From positions 1 through 6,136 of the forward strand of contig CAYLZW010000330.1 of the NCBI GenBank assembly GCA_964388085.1: 6,136 nucleotides of DNA, given 5' to 3'. The position numbers were made by a program, and so were the translations under genes. Under the pieces are notes generated by a model, which did no database searches, was not told the DNA's origin, and saw only the letters and a list, made by a program, of their open reading frames with translations. Below, piece after piece: positions 1 through 6,136 of this stretch. The DNA is from CAYLZW01 sp964388085 (lineage in GTDB: Bacteria > Myxococcota > UBA727 > CAYLZW01). Each line of letters starts with the position of its first letter. Within the stretch, counting starts at the first letter, position 1.

Positions 1-329
1 ACGCTGATGAGGACGTTGAAGCCCTTCACCTCTTCCTTGCCGGCGCCCATGACGTGCATGGCGGCGCGCTGGATCACGCGCTGAAAGCCCAGCGTCGGGC
101 GGGTCTCGAAGTACTCGTCCTCGCCGACCTTCTCGAGCGTCTCGAGGAAGTTCTCGAAGGAGATCTTCAGCTTGTTGACGTCGGCCCCGCAGTGCCGGAG
201 CACGTTGGCGGTCTCGTCGTCATGAAGCAGAGCGAAGGTCAGATGCTCCACGGTGGCGTACTCGTTCCGCCGCCTGTGCGCGTCACGCATCGCCACCTGG
301 ATCGCGATCTCTACGTCGTTGCTCAGCAT
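1..329 (-). CDS. clpA: ATP-dependent Clp protease ATP-binding subunit ClpA, N-terminal part (cut by window edge)
   Basis: ClpA is the cytoplasmic AAA+ unfoldase that feeds substrates to ClpP and receives N-degron substrates from ClpS. Only the first 109 residues are visible, and the frame runs open through the left edge. They correspond to the Clp_N double-repeat domain that binds ClpS. Repeat one starts MLSNDVEIAIQVAMRDA and carries the hallmark NEYATVEHLTFALL (22-35). Repeat two carries PTLGFQRVIQRAAMHV (78-93), followed by GAGKEEVKGFNVLIS. These align closely with what I know of E. coli ClpA (TVEHLLLALL and PTLSFQRVLQRA). The ATG at 327-329 starts at the usual family N-terminus and has a GAGAGG ribosome site at 335-340, 5 nt upstream. 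Nothing looks broken. ClpB/ClpC share Clp_N, but the QRA/MHV pattern and the nearby clpS favour ClpA. Confidence 0.93.
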   Translation of the reverse strand, partial: MLSNDVEIAIQVAMRDAHRRRNEYATVEHLTFALLHDDETANVLRHCGADVNKLKISFENFLETLEKVGEDEYFETRPTLGFQRVIQRAAMHVMGAGKEEVKGFNVLIS

Positions 330-353
330 GGCTGCCTCTCGCTCTCCCTCGGG

Positions 354-382
354 AATCTACCCAATGCAGAGTCCCAGTTCAG
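354..382 (-). promoter_or_regulatory. Candidate clpA promoter
   Basis: Read on the minus strand, a CTGAAC (377-382) and a TAGATT (354-359) are separated by 17 nt and resemble the -35 and -10 boxes of a housekeeping promoter. A start near 347 would give a leader of about 18 nt that just includes the GAGAGG ribosome site before the clpA ATG. The hexamers are imperfect (TTGACA/TATAAT are consensus). Promoters of high-GC Myxococcota are poorly predicted, so this is a guess based on spacing. The 148-nt gap upstream of clpA does make a separate promoter reasonable. Confidence 0.3.
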
Positions 383-477
383 GGGACGCGCCAACCTGGA
401 AAAGGTAGGCACGTAGGGTCCTTCGGCAAAGGTCAGGCCAAGCGAAAGGAACCTTCCTGCAGCCGTCCAGGCTGCGC

Positions 478-822
478 TCACGTCTCGCTGTCGGGCGTGT
501 CCTGCACGGCCGGCGCCGCCGCCGGCTCGCCCGCGGGCGCGCCGCCGATGCGTCCGGCGGAGAAGAACGCGAACACCCCGAGCACGACGAGGAGCACCCC
601 CGCCACTCGCATCAAGAGCGAAGGCGGCACGAGGCGCGAGAGCGCTCCCCCGACGATGACGGCGAGCGCGCTCGAGGCCACCAGGGCGAGCGCCGAGCCG
701 AGGAACACGCTCCACTTCGAGGCGTTGGCGGCCGCCAGCCCGAAGGTGGCGAGCTGCGTCTTGTCCGCCAGCTCGGCAAGAAACACCACGGCGAAGGTAG
801 AGGCGATGACGCGTAGGTCCAT
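478..822 (-). CDS. Half-size UPF0016/Gdt1 (TMEM165)-type membrane protein, putative cation (Mn2+/Ca2+) transporter subunit
   Basis: This is a 114-residue, very hydrophobic protein. Three membrane segments are apparent at about 4-30, 38-60 and 68-88, followed by a short Ala/Pro-rich acidic tail (90-114). In the first segment sits AELADKTQLATF (16-27), which matches the UPF0016/Gdt1 signature E-x-G-D-K/R-T/S with Ala in place of Gly. Family members usually have two such motifs in six segments and transport Mn2+ or Ca2+ against protons. Some bacterial and archaeal members are half-size and are thought to pair. This one has a single motif, so it would need a partner or a homodimer to build a two-motif site. 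The start at 820-822 has a GAGGGA ribosome site 3 nt upstream (826-831). It lies between clpS and clpA in the same orientation, separated by 267 and 148 nt. The family assignment is firm; the substrate is inferred. Confidence 0.85.
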   Translation of the reverse strand: MDLRVIASTFAVVFLAELADKTQLATFGLAAANASKWSVFLGSALALVASSALAVIVGGALSRLVPPSLLMRVAGVLLVVLGVFAFFSAGRIGGAPAGEPAAAPAVQDTPDSET

Positions 823-989
823 GATTCCCTCGTAGCAGCGTCTGTATCCATTGCCGGGGCGCGGCGCCCCGCTCGTGCGGCGGAGCCACCCCAGACTGTG
901 ATCGCGGAACGTCCGCTCGCCCGCTCCCGAGCCTGATCCCGAGCGCCGGGCCCGAGGTAGGACAAGCTCCCCCGCGGCCCGACCCCCAC

Positions 990-1019
990 CTGCACGTGAG
1001 CTCGACGAGCCGTGTGCAG
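990..1019. repeat. Interrupted dyad between clpS and the Gdt1-like gene
   Basis: The outer arms CTGCAC (990-995) and GTGCAG (1014-1019) are perfectly complementary. Inside them, GCTC-GAC-GAGC (1000-1010) forms a second short stem. The element lies 71-100 nt past the clpS stop codon and well upstream of the Gdt1-like gene. There is no T-rich tract on either strand after it. It could be a transcript-stabilising or terminating hairpin or a protein-binding site. In DNA this GC-rich, such dyads also occur by chance. Confidence 0.3.
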
Positions 1020-1089
1020 CGCCGTCGCGACGACGGAGCGTGACGGTCTCGGGCGTCGCAGCGCGCGCTCCACGCTCGCGGAGGCAGCG

Positions 1090-1437
1090 TCACTCGTCAG
1101 GCTCGACGGTGAGCATGAGGGGGTGGCCTTGCTCCCGCGCCTCGTCGATGACCTGCTCGGTCTTGGTCTCCGCGATGTCCTTCGTGTACACGCCCACGAC
1201 GGCCCTGCCCTTCGTGTGCACCGCGAGCATCAACGCCGTGGCCTCCGTCGGGTCCTTGCGGAAGTAGTGGATGAGCACGTGCACGACGAACTCCTGCGTC
1301 GTGTAGTCATCGTTGTGCATCAGCACCCGATACAGCTTCGGGCGCTTCGTCTTCTGTTCGGGGCGCTCGATGGTCTCGGTGCCGCCGTCGCGGTCGCGAT
1401 CGGGCCGAGGAGCGTCGGGTGGCTTCTTCGTCGCCAT
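1090..1437 (-). CDS. clpS: ATP-dependent Clp protease adaptor ClpS
   Basis: ClpS is the cytoplasmic adaptor that binds proteins with destabilising N-terminal residues (Leu, Phe, Tyr, Trp in E. coli) and delivers them to ClpAP. The protein has 115 residues: a flexible, charged, Pro-rich N-terminal extension (1-33), then the ClpS core from KLYRVLMHNDDYTTQEFVV onward. The N-degron pocket residues I know from E. coli are mostly present at a constant offset of 8: N42, D43, D44, T46, M70, H74 and L107. The gatekeeper position, Met40 in E. coli, is Gln48 here. The ending GHPLMLTVEPDE is typical. The start at 1435-1437 lacks a clear Shine-Dalgarno sequence, but I see no better upstream start. The gene lies upstream of clpA in the same direction, with a Gdt1-like gene between them. 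Confidence 0.96.
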   Translation of the reverse strand: MATKKPPDAPRPDRDRDGGTETIERPEQKTKRPKLYRVLMHNDDYTTQEFVVHVLIHYFRKDPTEATALMLAVHTKGRAVVGVYTKDIAETKTEQVIDEAREQGHPLMLTVEPDE

Positions 1438-1542
1438 GGCAGATGTCGGGGCGGAGAGGGTAACGCGGACGCGCGGTGGGCGCTGCGCGCTTCGGGAAAC
1501 CCCTTTTAGCGTCGTAGTCGCGTCCGTGCCGCTTTTGTGGAC

Positions 1543-1608
1543 CGCTGCCTCAGCGTGCCCTGAGCCCTGCCTCGGCGCTGCCTCAGCGCTGCCGAAGCGC
1601 TGCCTCAG
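1543..1608. repeat. Six tandem copies of an 11-bp unit (consensus CGCTGCCTCAG)
   Basis: Starting at 1543, the sequence divides exactly into six 11-bp units: CGCTGCCTCAG, CGTGCCCTGAG, CCCTGCCTCGG, CGCTGCCTCAG, CGCTGCCGAAG and CGCTGCCTCAG. Units 1, 4 and 6 are identical. Each consensus unit plus the first two bases of the next reads CGCTG-CCT-CAGCG, a perfect 5-bp dyad around a 3-base centre. The array covers the last codons and stop of the response-regulator gene (from 1583) and about 40 nt beyond it. Eleven is not a multiple of three, so the repeat is not a protein repeat. It may form a series of small hairpins at the transcript's 3' end, or a phased series of protein-binding sites. Its role is unknown. 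Confidence 0.85.
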
Positions 1609-1996
1609 CGCGCTCCGCGAGCCGCCGAACCGTGGCGAGGAGATCCTCGAGGGAGAGCGGCTTCTCGAGGTAGGCGTCCGCGTTGAGCGCCGCCGCCGCC
1701 TCCTCCGCGCGCGCGTGCGCCGAGAACACGGCGACGGGGATGTGACAGAGGTCCGGGTCCGCGAGCTGCTCGGCGCGGAAGGCGATCCCGTCCATCACCG
1801 GCATCATCAGGTCGAGCAGGATGACGGCCGGCGGCCCGCCCTCGGTGTGGAGCTGCTCGCGAAGCTGGCTGAGGGCGAGGTCACCGTCCGAGGCGGACTC
1901 GACGACGTAGCCCTCCTCACGCAGCACGTCACGCACCGCCTCCCGCGTGTCGGGATCGTCATCGATGACGAGGACGCGCGGCGCGTGGGAGCTCAT
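1583..1996 (-). CDS. Single-domain response regulator (CheY-like receiver)
   Basis: This 137-residue protein is a receiver domain only. Visible landmarks are the acidic cluster DDD at 12-14, phosphoacceptor Asp62 in LLDLMMPVMDG, switch Ser92 in AVFSAH, aromatic Tyr109, and the invariant Lys112-Pro113. The receiver fills about residues 7-125, leaving a short Ala/Arg/Glu-rich helix and no DNA-binding or enzymatic output domain. Such proteins act by protein contact or as phosphorelay intermediates. The start codon at 1994-1996 overlaps the stop of the upstream kinase gene (ATGA, 4 nt), and there is no strong ribosome site, so translation is probably coupled. The kinase encoded just upstream is the obvious phosphodonor. 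The 3' end is built from copies of an 11-bp tandem repeat. The downstream target is not visible. Confidence 0.93.
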   Translation of the reverse strand: MSSHAPRVLVIDDDPDTREAVRDVLREEGYVVESASDGDLALSQLREQLHTEGGPPAVILLDLMMPVMDGIAFRAEQLADPDLCHIPVAVFSAHARAEEAAAALNADAYLEKPLSLEDLLATVRRLAERAEAALRQR

Positions 1997-3636
1997 GGCG
2001 ACACCCGCGGCTCGGCGTCGCGCGCGCCGTCTCGGGAGCGCTCCTCGAGCGGAAGCGTAACGCTGAACACGGCGCCACGACCTCGTTCGCTGACCACCGC
2101 CAGCGTACCGCCGTGTGCCTCGACGAGCTCGCGCGCGATGAACAGCCCGAGGCCGAGCCCGCCGTAGTGGTCCGAGGAGACCGAGCGCTCGAACTTCTCG
2201 AAGATGCGCTCCTGGTCCGCCTCCTCGATGCCGATGCCGCTGTCCTGTACGAGCACGCGAGCGCCGCCGGGGGCCCGTTCCACCAAGACCTCCACCGGTG
2301 CGCCGTCACCGTACTTGAGCGCGTTGTCGATGAGGTGCTCGAGCACGATCTCCATGGCCCGCGGATCGAAGCGGCCGAGCAGCCCGGCCTCCGCGCGCAC
2401 GTGGATGTCGGTCTCTTCCTGCCGCGCGCGCTCTTGCATGCGCTCGACGACCTCGACCACGACGTCGCGCAGATCGATCCGCTCGCCCGCCTGAAGCTCG
2501 ATGGGCGTGCCGCGCGTGACGGCGAGCAGGCTCTCGACCAGCCGCGCGAGGCGGTCGACCTGTCGCCGCATGACGTCGATCTTGTGGCGCTGCCGCGCGT
2601 GTGCCTCGGGGTCGGCGCACACGACCCGCGCGAGCGCGTCGAGCTGCAGGCGCAGCGGCGTGAGCGGCGTACGCAGCTCGTGCGAGGCCACCGCCAAGAA
2701 CTCCTCCCGCGCCCGCAGCGCTCGCTTGGCGTCGCTGTACAGCCGGGCGTTCTCGAGGGTCAGCCCTGCCCTACGGCCCACCTCGAGCGCGAAGACGAGA
2801 TCCGACTCGTCGAACACGCGCTCGGACTCGGCCATGACGAAGGTCATCGCGCCGAGCACCCGCCCGTGCGCGCTCAGGGGCACGCACATCCAGGAGCGAA
2901 AGCCCAGCTCGCGCAGGATCTCGACGTGCTCGGGGCTCCAGTCCACGCGCGCGAGATCCTCCGGGGCGATGTGCGCGCGCAGCCGGCCGCGCCCCGAGTC
3001 GACCACCTCGAAGACGCCGCGCTCCCGGTCACGGGTGGGCGGATACTTGCGAGCGAGCATGCGCGCCAGCTTCTGCTTTCGCGGCTCGACGTGCGCGTAG
3101 GCGACCCGCTCGAGCTCCTTCCCCACGAGGACGTCCACCAAGGTCCAGTCCGCGATCTCCGGGACGGCGAGGGTGGCGACGCGCATGAAGCTCTCCCGGA
3201 GGTCCAGCGACTCGGCGAGCACCGCGCCGCTCTCGGCGAGGAAGCGTTGGCGATCCACCTCCCGCTTGCGCTCGGTCTCGTCGCGCATGAGGTGCGTAAA
3301 GCCCGCCACCCGCCCGCCGTCGTGAATCGCGCTCAGCACCAGGTCGGCGAAGAAGGGCGTCCCGTCGCGGCGAACGCACCAGCCCTCGAGGTGGCAGTCG
3401 CCGCCCTCGCGGGCGCGCTCGAGGGCGCGCGCGAACGCCTCGCGCTCAGTGGAGCCCTCTCGCGTCAGGAACGTGAGGTGTCGCCCGACCGCGTCCTCGC
3501 GAGACCAGCCGCTGATGCGCTCTGCCCCGGCGTTCCAGAACGCCACGCGGCCGCCGGCGTCGAGCAGCGAGAGCGCGTACCCGTCCACCGACTCCGCGAG
3601 GAGCCGGAACGCCTCCGCACCGCCGGGCAGATCCAT
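1993..3636 (-). CDS. Soluble PAS-GAF sensor histidine kinase
   Basis: The protein has 547 residues and no membrane segment, so it should sense a cytoplasmic signal. The order is: PAS (about 10-122, with FWNAGAERISGWSREDAVG and a C-terminal GFTHLMRDETERK cap), GAF (about 133-300), a short helical linker, then HisKA with the H-box FLAVASHELRTPL and phosphoacceptor His319. The HATPase_c domain follows, with N-box EHLIDNALKYG (433-443), G1 DSGIGI (465-470), F-box FEKF (479-482) and G2 GGLGLGLFIA (492-501). All catalytic boxes are intact. The last residues (531-547) are a charged tail. The ATG at 3634-3636 has a GGAGG ribosome site 4 nt upstream (3641-3645). The gene overlaps the receiver gene by 4 nt, which implies a dedicated pair. 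The ligands of the PAS and GAF domains cannot be read from sequence. No haem or flavin signature is evident to me. Confidence 0.94.
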   Translation of the reverse strand: MDLPGGAEAFRLLAESVDGYALSLLDAGGRVAFWNAGAERISGWSREDAVGRHLTFLTREGSTEREAFARALERAREGGDCHLEGWCVRRDGTPFFADLVLSAIHDGGRVAGFTHLMRDETERKREVDRQRFLAESGAVLAESLDLRESFMRVATLAVPEIADWTLVDVLVGKELERVAYAHVEPRKQKLARMLARKYPPTRDRERGVFEVVDSGRGRLRAHIAPEDLARVDWSPEHVEILRELGFRSWMCVPLSAHGRVLGAMTFVMAESERVFDESDLVFALEVGRRAGLTLENARLYSDAKRALRAREEFLAVASHELRTPLTPLRLQLDALARVVCADPEAHARQRHKIDVMRRQVDRLARLVESLLAVTRGTPIELQAGERIDLRDVVVEVVERMQERARQEETDIHVRAEAGLLGRFDPRAMEIVLEHLIDNALKYGDGAPVEVLVERAPGGARVLVQDSGIGIEEADQERIFEKFERSVSSDHYGGLGLGLFIARELVEAHGGTLAVVSERGRGAVFSVTLPLEERSRDGARDAEPRVSP

Positions 3637-3696
3637 GGCGCCTCCGGGGACGAAGACGGCGCCGCGAGAGCCGTCGTCGTCTTCGCGCTCCCTCGG

Positions 3697-3707
3697 ATCG
3701 TAACGAT
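3697..3707 (-). promoter_or_regulatory. Candidate -10 box / small palindrome upstream of the kinase gene
   Basis: ATCGT-A-ACGAT is an 11-bp palindrome 61-71 nt upstream of the kinase start codon. On the minus strand it includes TACGAT (3697-3702), which resembles a -10 box. I find no convincing -35 box at the right distance. A promoter is expected somewhere between the hairpin at 3741-3780 and the kinase start. This is the most AT-containing spot in that stretch, but the evidence is weak. Confidence 0.2.
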
Positions 3708-3740
3708 GGCTGCCGAGCGCTCACGCGAGCGCGCACGCCA

Positions 3741-3780
3741 CGACGAGCAGAGCCCCTCGCGGGAGGGGCTCTGCTCGTCG
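3741..3780 (-). terminator. Perfect 18-bp hairpin after the oxidase operon, probable terminator without a U tract
   Basis: The arm CGACGAGCAGAGCCCCTC (3741-3758) and its exact reverse complement (3763-3780) flank a 4-base loop, GCGG. The hairpin begins 23 nt after the stop codon of oxidase subunit IV and lies about 100 nt before the kinase start, which is where the cytochrome oxidase transcript should end. Neither strand shows a T run after the stem, so it is not a textbook intrinsic terminator. It could work as a U-less terminator or as a 3'-end block to exonucleases. The perfect stem makes chance very unlikely. Confidence 0.75.
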
Positions 3781-3803
3781 GAAATCAGGCGCCAGGCAGG
3801 AAC

Positions 3804-4268
3804 TCAGTGCGCCGCGTCTTGCGGCACCAGCCGGTCCTTGATCGCCGGATCCGTCGGCTTCTTGAGGCCCGGCCGCAGCGCTTCGGCGCCCGGGTTCTGT
3901 TCGTTGTACTGCTGCACGACCTCGTCGCGCGGCAGGTAGTTGCGCTTCTGCGGATCGATCTCGTCGCGCGTCAGCAGATCGAACGCCGTCAGCGTGATGA
4001 AGATGGAGAGGAACATCAGCGTGGCGACGAAGACCACGAGGTTCAGCTTGCTGTCGAACCAAAGGTGCATGAACACCGCGGCGACGAGCGTGGCCTTGGC
4101 GGTCGCCACGAGCATGGCCACGGGCAGGTTGAACGGCCCGAGGTGCACCTTCGCGATGGCCACCGTCACCACGGTGAGGAGGAGGAGGGCGCCGAAGATG
4201 CCCCAGTAGAGGGCGAACGGCAGGACGTGGGGGACGGGCGCCGGAGCGCCGTGCGAGTGGCTGCTCAT
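3804..4268 (-). CDS. ctaF: Cytochrome c oxidase subunit IV (COX4_pro/CtaF type) with an extended C-terminal tail
   Basis: This small membrane subunit of a bacterial haem-copper oxidase is thought to aid assembly and stability rather than catalysis. Of 154 residues, about 17-39, 46-70 and 75-98 form three membrane segments. The family signature is clear in the second: KATLVAAVFMHLWFDSK (58-74), with Lys58 and the FMHL at 66-69. The N-terminus is His-containing and short. Typical members are near 100 residues. This one continues for about 55 residues as a charged, Pro-containing soluble tail (from LLTRDEIDPQKR to the end). The start at 4266-4268 lies 7 nt after the subunit III stop. Its likely ribosome site GGGTGA (4276-4281) overlaps that stop codon, pointing to coupled translation. 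It is the last gene of the oxidase operon, followed by a strong hairpin. Confidence 0.88.
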   Translation of the reverse strand: MSSHSHGAPAPVPHVLPFALYWGIFGALLLLTVVTVAIAKVHLGPFNLPVAMLVATAKATLVAAVFMHLWFDSKLNLVVFVATLMFLSIFITLTAFDLLTRDEIDPQKRNYLPRDEVVQQYNEQNPGAEALRPGLKKPTDPAIKDRLVPQDAAH

Positions 4269-4275
4269 GTCGTCA

Positions 4276-4944
4276 TCACCCGATGAGGTAGAGGAGCGGG
4301 AAGAGATAGATCCAGATGAGGTCGACGAGGTGCCAGTACAGGCCGCCGATCTCGATGGGGGCGTAATAGTGCGGGCCGAACTCGCCCTTGATGGTGCGCA
4401 GCAGGATCCACGTCAGCACGATCATGCCGATGACGACGTGAATGCCGTGCAGTCCGGTCATCATGAAGTAGATGCCGAAGAACACGTGCATCTGGTCGGG
4501 GTTCGGGATGTGCTCCGAGCCCGTCGCCATGAAGTGCTCGCCCGGCAACAGACCCATGTGGAACTTGTGCGAGTACTCGATGTACTTCACGACGAGAAAG
4601 ATACCGGCGCAGACGATGGTGATGACCAGGTAGAGCTTGATCTTGCCCTGGTTACCGACCTGCGCGGAGCGAATGGCGAGCGCCACCGTGAGGCTCGAGA
4701 AGAGCAGCACGACGGTGTTGAGCGCGCCCAGGTTGGTGTCCAGGAAGAAGTGCGCGTTGTGGAAGATCTCGGGATGCAGCGCGCGATAGATCGCGTACGC
4801 GCAGAAGAGGCCGCCAAAGAGCAGCACCTCCGTCGCGAGGAACAGCCACATGCCGAGCTTGTTGGACTGCAGCTGCTGGTCCGGATCACCGAAGTGATGC
4901 GCCAGCGGAAACGGCTTGTCGGGGACGCTCTCGGTAGTGCTCAT
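4276..4944 (-). CDS. ctaE: Cytochrome c oxidase subunit III
   Basis: This is the integral subunit III of the aa3/caa3-class oxidase. It supports proton uptake and stability of the catalytic subunit and binds no metal. The 222 residues give five membrane segments (about 29-51, 72-92, 102-122, 153-178 and 203-221), the short bacterial form that lacks the first two helices of seven-helix versions. Family motifs are present: KLGMWLFLATEVLLFGGLF (29-47, with Glu39), VKYIEY (119-124), TGLHGIHVVIGM (163-174) and YWHLVDLIWIYLFPLLYL (203-220). The start at 4942-4944 is separated from the subunit I stop by a single base. A GAGGAG ribosome site sits 10 nt upstream, inside the end of the subunit I gene. 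Quinol oxidase subunit III (CyoC) is related, but the subunit IV and subunit I features fit a cytochrome c oxidase better. Confidence 0.95.
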   Translation of the reverse strand: MSTTESVPDKPFPLAHHFGDPDQQLQSNKLGMWLFLATEVLLFGGLFCAYAIYRALHPEIFHNAHFFLDTNLGALNTVVLLFSSLTVALAIRSAQVGNQGKIKLYLVITIVCAGIFLVVKYIEYSHKFHMGLLPGEHFMATGSEHIPNPDQMHVFFGIYFMMTGLHGIHVVIGMIVLTWILLRTIKGEFGPHYYAPIEIGGLYWHLVDLIWIYLFPLLYLIG

Positions 4945-4945
4945 C

Positions 4946-6136
<1,191 letters not shown>

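Noticed and set aside
323..1093. A 256-codon minus-strand frame and a 153-codon minus-strand frame (612-1073) over the clpS-clpA interval
   Set aside because: Both overlap the Gdt1-like gene in other frames and are extremely Arg-rich without family features. The Gdt1-like frame has clear membrane segments and a family motif, so these are shadows.
1438..1582. A clpS promoter in the gap upstream of clpS
   Set aside because: There are two AT-richer patches (near 1503-1508 and 1531-1536), but I found no pair of boxes with acceptable sequence and spacing, so nothing is annotated beyond the tandem repeat.
1313..2167. Long plus-strand frame across the receiver gene and the 11-bp repeats
   Set aside because: It is antisense to ClpS and the receiver, both with clear motifs, and its protein is Arg/Glu-rich with no recognisable domain.
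2113..3939. A 608-codon open frame on the plus strand opposite the kinase gene
   Set aside because: The minus strand here encodes a kinase with all catalytic boxes intact. The antisense frame has low-complexity Arg/Leu/Val/Asp-rich composition without any domain, runs through the hairpin and into the oxidase subunit gene, and is the usual by-product of strong third-position GC bias.

Overview
The window is very GC-rich. Every gene I can support lies on the minus strand, so the biological reading order runs from the right end to the left. Gene content and style suggest a large-genome aerobic bacterium, most likely Myxococcota (former Deltaproteobacteria): an A2-type (YS-motif) aa3/caa3-class oxidase, a soluble PAS-GAF histidine kinase paired with a stand-alone receiver, and clpS/clpA. 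This taxon is inferred from style, not from a marker gene.

Right block (3804-6136): the end of a cytochrome c oxidase operon, with subunit I (3' part only, running off the right edge), subunit III, and a small subunit IV with a long soluble tail. Gaps are 1 and 7 nt, so this is one transcription unit. A perfect 18-bp hairpin (3741-3780) follows the last gene and probably ends the transcript.

Middle block (1583-3636): a two-gene signalling operon. A cytoplasmic PAS-GAF-HisKA-HATPase kinase overlaps by 4 nt (ATGA) a single-domain response regulator with no output domain. Six tandem copies of an 11-bp unit cover the 3' end of the regulator gene and the DNA just beyond it.

Left block (1-1437): the N-degron proteolysis pair. 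ClpS is complete and ClpA is represented by its first 109 residues. Between them sits an unexpected gene for a half-size UPF0016/Gdt1-type membrane protein with an ELADKT motif, a family linked to Mn2+/Ca2+ transport. ClpS captures proteins with destabilising N-terminal residues and hands them to ClpA, which feeds ClpP.

I see no mobile elements, CRISPR arrays, tRNA or rRNA genes. Most of the window is conventional. The points worth a second look are the Gdt1-like gene between clpS and clpA, a substituted gatekeeper residue in ClpS, the 11-bp repeat, and the long tail on oxidase subunit IV.
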